Shown in pieces: positions 30,831-41,817 of a stretch of 64,000 nt of DNA. Below the pieces are notes generated by a model. That model saw only the letters and a program-made list of their open reading frames with translations. It ran no database searches and was not told the DNA's origin. The number at the start of each line of letters is the position of its first letter. The first letter of the stretch is position 1. A program made the translations under genes and the position numbers. The stretch is from Auanema rhodensis (taxonomy: Eukaryota; Nematoda; Chromadorea; Rhabditida; Rhabditidae). Location: positions 17,558,501 through 17,622,500 of the forward strand of contig OZ059896.1 of the NCBI GenBank assembly GCA_964057225.1. Reading direction: 5' to 3'.

Positions 30831-32278
30831 GGGAGATGGCGGAGTTTGACACCTATAAATATTATTTTTGAGTCATTCAAATTGAAAAATTAAACTCTAA
30901 TAAATTTTTGGAATCATATCTTTTTTTAACACAAAAACTTCCTTGCCGTTTAGATTAAACACCTTGATTTTTCATGAATTTGTTTTTTATGGTCGGCTGC
31001 TCGGCTTGCTCTTTCTTCAAACTGAGCTAATATCAATGTCCGGGTTACTTAATTCTCCCGTCTTCTGATCATCATATCATAATAACAATAAAATTAGAAT
31101 ATATTATGGTACAAAACTGAATTATTATTGGTCATTGCATCTTCATCATCAATCATACTTCATCTAAATGTTCGCTCTAAAAGAAAGACTTCGTACTGAA
31201 GCTGATGCCATTCAATTTCTGCAAGAGAACGGTGTAATCCTTCAAACTAAATAATGTGACCGATGTACACGACAAATGACTTTTTCTACTGCTCGAAATA
31301 AGTGGAGATGTAACAGAAGGGGCTGTAGAAGGGAAATTTTAATAAAAAATGGAACATTTCTTCAAGGTATAAAGTTAAAATCTATATATTATCAACACCA
31401 ATATTTTAGGTTCAAAAATTGGAAATACCAAGTTCATTCTTTTCGTATACTGCTGGAGCAAGAAATACACTACTGTTAAGTTCTGTCTAGATGAGTTAGG
31501 AATAGGCTTTTGCAAAACAGCCGTGGATAATAATAACTTCATGAGAGAAGTTTGCGCATTTAATATTTTAAAGCATCCTCTAATGATTGGAGGTCCTAAT
31601 TTGAATGTTGAAATCGATGAAACGTTAGTTTCTCGTGGGAAGTTTAATATAAGTAGGATAAGGCCAGCGCAATGATTGTTCGCAGGGGTATGTAAGGAAA
31701 CAAGAGATTGCTTTTTATTTGCCGTTTCTAATAGAAGTACAGAAACTTTAAACAGCTGTATTTTTAACTGTATCGAGCGCGAAAGCACCATAGTCAGTGA
31801 TTGCTGGAGATTGGGGGTATCGATAGTCTTTTACAAGATTATAGGCATTTAACAGTTAATCATAGGTATAACTTCACAGATCCCGAGACCTGAGCTAATA
31901 CCAATATAATTAAAGGTCTGTGGGGTTTAGCTGAAGCTAAATTCAATCGCATGCATGGGGTTCATCAAAATATGTTAAATGGTTACCTCTGTGAGTTTAT
32001 GTGGTGTACAAGAAATGCTAACAAAGACCTTTTTGAATGTATTTTTAATGATATTGTTGAATTTACCCAGGAAAAAATTCAAACTTGTTAATGTGTATAT
32101 AATAATATTAATAATGAATGTATATAAAATTTCTTCGTATCTCATATTATTTCACATTTTAGGAAAAGTATGCGCCAAACGGAAAAAGGGGCGGGGCTAA
32201 AACAGGGATGGCGGGATATAGAAACGGAAAAAGCGCCAATGAATATTTTATTTTTTAAGCTTTTTTCTAGCAAACAAT
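30353..32278. other. Spacer of inverted repeat IR2 (MULE plus Merlin-A)
   Basis: Contains the rest of the MULE fragment, a second short MULE piece (about 31000-31080, GTCCGGGTTACTTAATTCTC), and a Merlin-A pseudogene. The MULE-to-Merlin junction is the same type as at the inner edges of the IR1 arms, so the two palindromes share a composite building block. Confidence 0.75.
31166..32092 (+). pseudogene. Merlin transposase pseudogene, family A (IR2 spacer)
   Basis: Close to 6266-7195 but with extra damage: a TAA in exon 1 (after 'QTK'), the same TGA after 'RPAQ', the same frameshift after SDCWR, and a stop near 'PET'. 'VEIDETLVSRGKFN' remains. It shares two inactivating changes with IR1, so these copies descend from an already dead element. 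Confidence 0.8.
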
Positions 32279-32565
32279 TTCAGCTTTCCTTATTACAGCG
32301 ATTTCAGAATCACAGATAAAAATAAGGTTTTCAACTATGCAGCCAACGTTGGAGAGAGCAAGAGCAACATGTTGAAGAAGCCTTCTATAAGTGAACCTAG
32401 TTTTATTTTTTTAATGGAATAACAAACTGGTACAGTTGTTTCATTTCTGCAACTGCCCATGATGGTATATGTTTGCTGGCTGGTATTTGAAAGATCCGTC
32501 CCCAAGCAGTTGAGTGAAACCATTTTGAACAGCTAGTTTCAAACAAAATGGAAAAAAAATCTTAG
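32279..32565 (-). pseudogene. MULE fragment (mirror of 30064-30352)
   Basis: The minus strand carries the first catalytic block and the DFEI region start, as in the left arm. Confidence 0.6.
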
Positions 32566-32568
32566 AAA

Positions 32569-33640
32569 AGTTGCCAGGAAGAACTCAAAATTGGAAGCAA
32601 GACAACATTCAAAGACTGGACCAATTTCATGAAAGAAGCCTGCATCTTCAAGCTTCTCAAATGTTCGAAGAAGATAGGAGGACCAGGATTGACCGTTGAA
32701 ATAGACGAAACCGTTGTTGCTAGAAGGAAGTACAACGTTAGTAGAGTAGTAGGTCCTATTTGGGTATTCGGGGGGATATGTAGAGAAACAAAAAAGTAAT
32801 AAATATTTTTGAAATAAGTAAGTAAGATAAAAATAGTGTTTAATGGATATAATTATGAAATTAACAATAAATTTCCTTACTGTAGCAGAACATGTAAAAG
32901 ATGAGAGTTCAGCAGTAGCTTTCTTACAATCGTATGAAATCTTACCAACTGAAAAGGAATGCTGTGAACGTTTCATGAAGTTGATGGCTTCTTCTAAAAG
33001 ACACAGATTCCGATGTTATAAGAGTATGAAAGATATCAGCTTGAAAAAAGGGACTTTCCTAGAAGGTAGTTGAAAATAAAAGCAAAAAAACTTGTAAACT
33101 ACTTTTAGGTTCTCATTTAACATATTCTAAAATGATTATGTTTATCTATCTCTATGGAAACGAATTGTTATTTTGGAAAAGTTGCCAGGAAGAACTCAAA
33201 ATTGGAAGCATGACAACATTCACAGACTGGACTAATTTTATGAGAAAAGCCTGCACCTTCAAGCTTCTGAAGTGTTCGGAGAAGATAGGAGGACAAGGAT
33301 TGACCGTTGAAGTAGAAAAAACCGTTGTTGCAAGAAGAAAGTACAACGTTAGTAGAGTAGTAGGTCCTATTTGGGTATTCGGGGGGATATGTAGAGAAAC
33401 AAAAGCATGTTTTCTTCATACTGTAGAAAAAAGGGGGCTCAAATGCTTGAAAACTGCATAAAACATTTGATTGAAGAGGGTAGTACCATTATATCGGATT
33501 GCTGGAGAAGCTATAATAATATCTCTAACTTAGGGCATAAGCACTTGACTCTTAACCATAGTCACAATTTTGTAGATCCTACGACCGGGGCTAACACTAA
33601 CATGGTTAAGGGGTACCCAAACATTTTATTAAGTCTCACT
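32569..33640 (+). pseudogene. Merlin transposase pseudogene, family B, right copy, with internal duplication
   Basis: 32569-32800 is a partial DDE block with 'VEIDETVVARRKYN', ending in a stop. Then an N-terminal exon at 32843-33073 ('MDIIMKLTINFLTVAEHVKD', 'RFRCYKSMKDISLKKGTFLEG'), a 40-base intron and a second DDE region from about 33107. There the first block reads 'VEVEKTVVARRKYN', so the catalytic Asp is Glu. A frame break follows near 33461, then 'DCWRSYNNISNLGHKHLTLN' and 'GANTNMVKG', where the final Glu is Lys. Two of three catalytic residues are lost, so it is inactive. Confidence 0.78.
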
Positions 33641-34005
33641 TCTGCGAGTTTTTGTATCACCAAAGAAATAAGAATTGTGATATATTGATTGTATTTTAAA
33701 AGAAATTGCTTTTTTCTCGAAAAATAACTTTGTATTGTGAATAAATAGTAAAACTTCTGGCAGTTGGCGTAACAATACCAGCGCCGGATACCATTTCAGA
33801 AACTTGAAAGAAGAAAGTTGTGTTTTGATATGGTAATGATGAATTTATACATTTCATGGAGTTCAACATCTCGTTTCCAGAAAAGTTACAAATAAGAAAA
33901 TCAAAAACATTCTTTTCTGGATAATGCAAGAAAATGTAGAACAAAGCTTAAAAAATAGAATATTCATTTTCAGATAACACAGGGTTCTTGAGAGCAAAAG
34001 AAAGT
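33641..34005. other. Repeat flank, no gene
   Basis: Mirror of 28628-28992. Apparent reading frames here are chance translations of repeat DNA. Confidence 0.5.
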
Positions 34006-34076
34006 TGCATCGGCCGGGAATCGAACCCGGGTCGCCCGCGTGGCAGGCGAGCATTCTACCACTGAACCACCGATGC
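34006..34076 (-). tRNA. tRNA-Gly(GCC)
   Basis: Intact, identical copy; mirror partner of 28557-28627. Confidence 0.95.
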
Positions 34077-34386
34077 TACATACCTTTCAGAGTACTTTCG
34101 AATCACGCTGGAGAAATCAATCGTTCCCCGGCCAATAGAATATTGGATTATCCAGAAAAGAATGTTGTAACTTTTATGGAAACGAGTTGTTGAACACTAT
34201 GAAATGCATAAATTCATCATTTCGATACAGAAGGAACGCACGAAATATCCAAAACGCCACTTTCTTCTTTCAAATTTCTGAAATGGTATCCTAGGGTTCC
34301 CACAAAGCATTGTTTGCTAGAAAAAAGCTTAAAAAATAAAATAGTCATTTTTAGAAAGCACAGAGTTCTTGAGAGCAAAAGAAAGT

Positions 34387-34457
34387 TGCATCGGCCGGGA
34401 ATCGAACCCGGGTCGCCCGCGTGGCAGGCGAGCATTCTACCACTGAACCACCGATGC
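34387..34457 (-). tRNA. tRNA-Gly(GCC)
   Basis: Intact, identical copy; mirror partner of 28176-28246, 381 bp from its neighbour. Confidence 0.95.
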
Positions 34458-34747
34458 TACAAACCTTTCAGAGTACTTTCGAATCACGCTGGAGAAATCA
34501 ATCGTTCCCCGGCCAATAGAATATTGGATTATCCAGAAAAGAATGCGTTTTATTTTCTCAACTTTCATGGTAAACGAGATTTTGAACACCATGAAATGTA
34601 TAAATTCATCATTTCGATACAGAAGGAACGCACGAAATATCCAAAACGCAACTTCCTTTGTTAAAGTTTCTGAAACAGTATCCTATGGTTCCCACAAAGC
34701 ATGGTTTGCTGGAAAAAAGCTTGAAAAATAAAAGAAAGTTTCATCGA

Positions 34748-34800
34748 AAGTTGCATGCTCGCCATCTTTCCAGGCGACCCGGGTTCGATTCCCGGTTTTT
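34748..34800 (+). pseudogene. Scrambled tRNA-Gly fragment
   Basis: CATGCTCGCC...CAGGCGACCCGGGTTCGATT keeps part of the anticodon arm and a complete T arm, but the acceptor stem is lost and the anticodon loop is changed. It is in the opposite orientation to its two neighbours, so a rearrangement marks the right border of the repeat nest. Confidence 0.65.
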
Positions 34801-34860
34801 CTTCTGGCCGATAAAAGATCGATTTCTCTACCGTGATTTGAACGTATCCTAAGAGTTTTG

Positions 34861-35018
34861 TAAAGAAAACAATTATTCTATTAATCTCTTTTTCTCTTTC
34901 ATATTTTAAATGAACAAAAAAAAATAAAACTCGTTTATTATTCAGAAAACTTTACAGAAAAACCAAATTTTAAAAATCTGTAGTAAAAAAACATTTTTTG
35001 AAATCTAATTTAAGAAGC
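34861..35018. other. Boundary between repeat nest and host genes
   Basis: AT-rich, no feature seen except a likely 3' untranslated region of the ALKBH1-like gene. Confidence 0.4.
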
Positions 35019-36130
35019 TTAAGGATTTACTTGTCTTATAGTCATGTTTATTCGACTACAATTAATGTAATCCTCTAAGACCTTGTCATCTTCAACAACA
35101 TAAGTTTTTTGCTTAACTATGCAAGGAATTGCATGATAAACAAGTCTTTGATCTCCGTACATTATCAATACATCTCCAGACCGTAGCCATATAGGAATCA
35201 CATCGTCATTTAAATCCAAACCTCCAGAAAGGTAAACTGCAGACTGGCCAAAAGATAGTGAAATTAATGGAGCATTAGAGCGCTCGGATCTACAGAAAAC
35301 ATTAAGTAAACTTATACATTTTAAAACAATTTACTTGTCTACATGAGGGGATAGTGCTGTTTTCGGGGGGTAATAATTAATGATAGTTGCATCAGGAACC
35401 ATCTTTTTCAGACCCATGGCCGTAGATATCACCTGAATGCTTTAATCATCAGCAATTTGAAATTCTTGTGACAAGAATTGATAGATGTTAATTTTAAAGT
35501 TGGACTCACTTCACCCATATCCTTCAATTCAGGAGGTAAAGAACGACCATCCGCAGGATATTCTTTAGTATTCCAATCGTATTCAATTCCCAATATAGTC
35601 CAGCGTAGTTTATTCCCAGCAGTTTTCAAAGCGTCTCTAAACATGATTGATTGGCTACTAACAACTCCTTTAAGTAATACGTCTGTGGACTAGTTCCATG
35701 TATTGTCATATTAGTTGTATGTGGAGGCTCAGCATATTTAAAAACTTTCTTTGTCCATTTCACTTGAGCTTCCTCTCTGCAAATGATACGTAACAACCTT
35801 CATCAAATCTAAGAAATATGTAAATAATGGAGACTGAACTCACTTCAGAATTCCAGGTAGGATAAAAAGTCCGTCTCTTCCTTTGAACGTTGCGACTTTC
35901 CATTCGTTGAATGGCTTTAAACCAAGAGCATCAGCTTTACTCTCTAAGTGTTCTAAACCACATGTAGCAAGAGGTGTATGATATAAATCCACATAACTTC
36001 CCGGAATATGGGGATCTGCATTTAAATTTAAGAAATTGTCTACTATTAAATAAATACCTATAACTTCAGATAAATTCGGCAGAGGTCGCTTTTTTTTATA
36101 CTTTTTGAAAATTTTCTTGAAGGTTGTCAT
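35019..36130 (-). CDS. ALKBH1-like: ALKBH1-like Fe(II)/2-oxoglutarate dioxygenase
   Basis: Five-exon gene. The start region 'MTTFKKIFKKYKKKRPLPNL' and 'LGLKPFNEWKVATFKGRDGL' match the N-terminus of ALKBH1. 'LRWTILGIEYDWNTKEYPAD' matches its middle. The exon at about 35337-35432 has the iron-binding His-X-Asp in 'ALSPHVDK'. The last exon has 'LISLSFGQSAVYLSGGLDL', the distal His in 'LVYHAIP' and the 2-oxoglutarate Arg in 'CSRINMTIRQV'. ALKBH1 enzymes demethylate DNA or tRNA bases; the substrate here is not known. Between 'ELLVANQS' and 'FRDALKTAGNKLRW' (about 35644) the frame shifts by one base with no intron of normal size, so a one-base indel in the assembly or a damaged allele is likely. 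The true Met could lie a little upstream. Confidence 0.85.
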
Positions 36131-36278
36131 AACAGAAGTAATATCCGAATCATCATAATGATCTCCACCATAAAATAGATAAAAATAATGTAAACATTTT
36201 GATAATATAAAGTTATATTAAAGGGTTCGGAAAAGGTCCCTTCTTGACAATAAGCTTACTTCATCACTGTTTTCAGCT

Positions 36279-36592
36279 TCACTGTCTGAGGCTTTCTTCT
36301 GAACGTTGGCGCTGTCGCTCATCATTAATCGCTTTGTATTTTCGCAATAGCTCGATTTTACCTCGTTCAAGTTCATTTTCGTATTCCTGAAAAACTTTCA
36401 TAATAGTTGAGAAAAAAATTATAATTGATTAATACAATTTCTTTTTTCAATAAGCTTACATACTTGCATAGGCTTCCAATAGTGCGAGACAACATTCGCT
36501 CCGATAATAACTCCAACAATTACGACAACACTTTTTTTTGCTGCTTCTTCAATAGGAATACGATAAGGCCACCAGCGAGGGTTAGACGACAT
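36279..36592 (-). CDS. Small single-pass membrane protein
   Basis: Two exons, 36592-36464 and 36386-36279, joined by a 77-base intron (GTATGTAAG...TTTTCAG), give a protein of about 79 residues. It starts 'MSSNPRWWPYRIPIEEAAKK', has a membrane segment 'SVVVIVGVIIGANVVSHYW' and a charged, probably coiled-coil tail. The size and layout suit a small mitochondrial or ER membrane subunit, but I do not recognise the family. It ends 149 bp upstream of the ALKBH1-like start on the same strand, a spacing compatible with a nematode operon, although no clear trans-splice acceptor was found. Confidence 0.65.
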
Positions 36593-36936
36593 TCAATTTT
36601 GACAATCTATGTAATTCCAAATGTAGAATGAGATAGAATGTCTCGAACAAACCAATAGTTCCTAATGAAATGCTGGCTTAATATCCGCAAGGAAAGTCTG
36701 AATATTCCAAAAATATATAAATGTTCCTTTCTGATGTAAATATAAGATAGAGATAACTAAGTGAGACTTTAAATAATTCAACAAACAAATTTATTCCTGA
36801 GTATGATTAATACAAGCAATGATTATGATATATTATTGGAGTTAAAAAGAAAAAAAGAAAAAGTCTTCAGTCTATATGAAAAGCATCAAACAATATTCAT
36901 CTGAAATGTACATTGAAATTATATATACAATAAAAG

Positions 36937-39900
36937 TTATTTAGTCAAACGATCCAGTGTAAATTCGATAGTAGACGCCTGCTTAGTTCTATCGATAACT
37001 GTGGATTCTCTAGGGTCACCAGAAGAACTGGCTTCACATTTTTGCTGCGCTTCGTCTTTAGTACTAGGCTATAAAGAAAAAAATTAAAGATTATGAAAAA
37101 AGATGGAACCTTTGATTGTCCCACAGGTCCGAAACGAGATTTCACGTATTGTAAACGGAGAATACCTTTGATAAGCTTCTTCCAGTTCTCGTAAGCGTGC
37201 TCTTGTCGTTTCTAAATAAGAATAGAACAAGAAATAAAAAATACAGTATCATTTATTACTGTTGATTCTTTTTTAATACGATGAGCTTCATGTTTGTTCC
37301 ATTCTCGAACAAAAAGATCAGCATCTTCCTCAAGAACACAAGCCCCTTCAATACTGAACAAAGTTATTGAAATACATAAAAATCAAAAACATTATTGTTA
37401 CATTGGATAATTGCTGCAACTATGAAAATCCCATCCTACTACAGCCGGAGCACATTCTTTATCGAGCTTTCTAGCAATATTGGGCAAACCCGTAAGCTTT
37501 AGATGAACGGTTCCAATTGGAATCATTGAAGGTTGGTAGATATAAACATTTCCAAACTCATTCCTAGGAATTTTTCCCTGAAAAAAACAAGATCATTTTG
37601 GGACCAAAATTATATTCACATTTTTGACAGATGGTGGTTTGAATGGAACTGTTTGCCAAAATCCATAAATACCAACAAAAGTTGGCTCTCGCTCTTCGAT
37701 AGGAATACGTGGATCAGTCAAAGCTTTCACAATTTTGTAGGGTTTTTCACCTTTCTGCAAGACGAAAACTAATAAAATTGAAAAATAACTAAAAACCTTA
37801 ATGCTTCGAGCCATTTTTTCCCAACGTTTTTCGTTTTGCAATAGATAGACGGTATCTCGTGGATAAACATTGTGGCCTTTAACAGTTCCAATAGGTTTTT
37901 GCTTTTCTATTGGCGGGTATAATGCTTGAAACTTCAGAAGATCTTTCTCCAACACATATCTTAAGGAAAATAACAATAATTAATATTAGAAGAAAGAGTT
38001 ACAGAGGATGATTTTTGAATTCTGCCAATGAGGTAGGTAATGGCCTCATCACTAATTCTGTTTTGAAATGTACATCTTCAAGCTGAGATCTTTCAGTATT
38101 AGCGATAAGAGTCTGACAAAAAATATGTTCTAATGAGTCAAAACGAATGAAAAACCTTTTTCCTAAATGTTCTAATTAACCATGGTTTGTCAGTTCGGCG
38201 TCGGCGGAAAAGCGGCTTAACATAGTCACTAGCGTATCTTGGTGTAACTTCCCTGACACCCTTTTCTGAATATGGATAGTTTATAAAAAGTTCACTAGTA
38301 TAAAACAAACTATTATCGATAGCAAATATATAGGAGATCGGATCTCCAATCAATTTTTCTATTCCATTAGGTTCATCGATAACTGATGTAGAGGGGTTCA
38401 CACCTGAAATAAAAATGTATTTTGGACAGGTACAAATAACGAATAATTACAAATCCAACGCTTCAGTTTATGCTCCCAAACTTCAACCCAATAATCTTGA
38501 ACTTCTGACATTTTTTTCTTATTTTTATCCTTTTGCTCCACATAAGAGTTGATAGTTTCCTAGAAAAATATAAGAGTTAAGACGAAGATCTTAATATGAT
38601 TATTACCTCATTCCATGATCGAGTGATTGGTCTCACATTTACGCAAATTCGACAAACATATTCAAAAGCATGAAACAAGGCGAACAACAACTGAATGAAA
38701 AAAATATTCAGCTATTTTTAATAGAAACTTACGGCTGATCGATCTAGATCTGTTTCATATTTCTTCTGATTAACTAATGTAGAATAACGAGCAGTTTCAC
38801 GATAACAAACATCTTTAATCACATTGGCATCTATCTCAACATCTCGAAGAGAAGACTGAATGTATGTAATACTCAATTATATTCATAGACTATCTTGCCT
38901 GATAAGTACTTGTGTACCAATTTGTAATTTTCTTGATACTTTTCAAAGAACAAGGTTCGCCCACTAAGGACATCAATCCCTCTGGAGTCTGTAAAACGAA
39001 CTTTACTTAATGTAAGTTACAATGTGCTACTTGAGTTAATATGAGAGACGGTATAAGAGATTCGGCTGTTACAGTTTTATGTATAAATTGTAAATGAGCA
39101 ATGTAACACAATAAATGAGCCTGGAAAATTATAATTCGAAGTAGAACCAAGCAACCTATTTACCTTATGGGTATTTTCCCAAGTTTCGCGGATGCATTTG
39201 TTCACCTCTTGACGTAAATAAAATGCCCACCAATCAGGCTCTACCTTCTTCTTTTCTACAGTGATTTGTACCTTGGAGGAGAACGAAATTTCATCAAAAT
39301 AATTGAATACTTACCCTTTGAGAAATATCGGCACAATCGAAGGTTTCCATTTCCTCCCAATCGTCTTCATCATCAGATGAGTCTTAAACATACAAAACAA
39401 TAAATGGTTAAGGAGTTAAACGTACTGGCTTCAGCTTCAGGCTTTTCGCTGTTTCCTTCAATCAAAAGAGTAGTCTTCGCCTTTTTGGCTTGCTCTCTGA
39501 ACTGAAATACAATCTCTGCAGCTTCTTCTATTGGCATCTCATAAATTTTTCCTACTGCTAACTTAGCAGCAAACAATCTAGAAAATAATTAGAACATTTA
39601 ATTGTCCAGATCATCAATTCTTCACCTAAATTCGAGCATCTTTCGCTCTCCAGATGACAATTTCCTCATAGACCGCGGATCCTAGAAAAAATTATTGAAC
39701 CAAGATTTCTCGAAAAGTGTACCCAACATCAAATGATATATTTTTTTGCCAAGGTTGAGCAACTTTTTTCTTGATGTGAGTGCGACCGCCAGTAGCTTTC
39801 GAATTTTTGTTGGTACCATTGCTACATCTCGAAGACGTTTTGCTTGATCGAGAAGAAGCTTTCCCGCGACTATTCAAAGCTCAAAAGGATTGTTTTATAA

Positions 39901-41384
39901 ACTTATTTAAACTGTGGCTTACTTGATTTGCTCTTGCTGTTGGCACCCCTACTCGCACGTCCATTGGAAGAGCGACTATTAACAGATTTACGAGGAACGA
40001 AATCTTCATCAGAATTGATACCTATATCATCTTCATCCACTTCATTTCCGAATGAAATTTCTTCAGCAGATTCCTGAAATATTAAATAGAGTATCCACAT
40101 ATATAATTAAATACCATTTCTGCTTTCTTGATTTCATCGTCTTCGGCATCAGGCTCAAAAACACTCATATCACTATCTGATGATGACGATGAGGATGACA
40201 TAGAGCTTTGACTATCATTAAACTTTGCAACAAGTGAGTTGCGAGCTTTTAAAGCAGAGGCTCGTTTAGCTTAAAATATGAAACAACTTAATAAATGTAA
40301 TAATAACTAACAACGCATTGCGGTCCTACGAGGTGTCTTCATTTTCTTCTGGAAGATATGAAGATATAAAGAATTCATTACTTCATTTACAAACTTTTTG
40401 GAAATCGTCATCATTATCATCCTCATTGCTAGAATTTCCGAAATTAATAGAATCATCTTCCATCCTATCAGGTTGTTCTTCTTCAACTTCTGATTTTGCT
40501 TTTTTTGAAGATTCAGACAACTCTTCTTCATTCTTAGTTTCTTCCGATTCAATTTTCTTTGAAATTTCAGGCATATGTTCTTTATTTTGAGCAACTTCAG
40601 ATTTTCTTTTCTTTGAAAGTTCAGGCAAATGTTCTTTACTCATAACTTCCTTTGTCATCTCATCTTTCTCCTGAATATGTAATCATACATAGTCAAAACG
40701 CAACCCATCGTACTTCACTATCTAATGTTCTTTTATTAGCTGCCTTAGAAGATGCAGGAGGTTTATCATATAATTGAGACCTTCTACGAGGTCTCAGTGT
40801 AGTTAAAACAAAATCATCAGCATCGGGAGAAGATAGTGATTCAGACTTTGCTTCTTCCTTGCAATGTTAGCTTTATTTCAACGACTGTAATCAAAAAATA
40901 ATACCTTCATCTGTAATCTTTTGGAATTCATTCTGGGTAGAGGAGGTTTCTTTTTAAGAACACCTTCTCGCGATGTCTAAATAACAAATACCCTGCAGCT
41001 GTTAGAGTATAGATTTAAAAATAGCCCACCTTAGTAGGTAAATTAGTGGTATTAGTTTTAGCAACAACGGGAGAATTAGTAGCGCTATTATTACTTCCAC
41101 TTTCGATGCCATCGTCAGCAGAGACCAGAGCTTCGTTCTAAAATAAAGTCAATATTCATCCCTCATATTCGATTGATAAGAACATTTATAAGTGGCTGAA
41201 CAATGAGAGTAGATCTTCTTCCTTTCCGAAATTTGGGAGAAACAGTTGTTTTTGCTACTTCGTTCTGAAAAAGCAAATGTATCTACAATCAAAAATTTTG
41301 AAGTAGTACATTATCCGTTTCAAGCTTAGATCGAGCTTCTTCAACAGCTTTAAGCCGAGCCGATCGTCGGCGTAAGCCACTCAT
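36937..41384 (-). CDS. xpc-1: XPC/Rad4 DNA damage recognition protein
   Basis: About twenty exons with short introns. The start 'MSGLRRRSARLKAVEEARSK' is followed by a long acidic, Ser/Lys-rich region (exons 41.3-39.4 kb) typical of worm XPC. The transglutaminase-like part includes 'YASDYVKPLFRRRRTDKPWL'. BHD1/BHD2 are seen as 'GTVKGHNVYPRDTVYLLQNE' and 'YGFWQTVPFKPP'. BHD3 is 'IPRNEFGNVYIYQPSMIPIG' and 'LPNIARKLDKECAPAVVGWD'. The final exon ends 'STIEFTLDRLTK' at 36937. XPC recognises helix-distorting lesions and starts global-genome nucleotide excision repair, with RAD23 and centrin as partners. The family match is strong across all three beta-hairpin domains. Individual exon edges in the acidic part are less certain. 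Confidence 0.9.
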
Positions 41385-41817
41385 TATTTATATATAAAAA
41401 ACAATTTGTAATCTGAAAACATTGAGCAAAATATTGCTAATAGTAAAAAGATAAAAAAGCACAATGTTTCTTTTATGCTCACTTTTGTCTGACCAACGGA
41501 TCACCAATGGGACAATTCGATTTTAAATAAGTCCAAAAAACCGCAAAATTTCAAAACATTCGCCGGGAGGATAAAAATGTTGGTTAAAAACAGTGCACAA
41601 AGTGCAAGTAAACAAGCATAGAAGAAGAAAAAACAATTGATATCGTGTGAAAATTGAAAATGAGTTTCGTTGGCATACTTCATTGAACGTATGTAGCATT
41701 ATTTTGAAGAAATTAATCAAGAGTAGGTAGGTTGTGTCTGTTAAAGTGTTGTAAAACTTTTTGTTGATGTACAAGACAACAATAAGTTGTGAGACTTTGC
41801 GGATGTATTGTATCGAA

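Larger units (their letters stand above)
32279..34543. repeat. Right arm of inverted repeat IR2
   Basis: Reverse complement of 28090-30352. Carries tRNA-Gly genes at 34006 and 34387 on the minus strand. Confidence 0.9.

Noticed and set aside
14361..34435. Many short proteins reading 'GIEPGSPAWQAS' or 'HAGDPGSIPGRCNF'
   Set aside because: They are chance translations of the tRNA-Gly gene on either strand.
34748..34800. An eighth functional tRNA
   Set aside because: Acceptor stem and anticodon loop are destroyed; only the T arm is complete.
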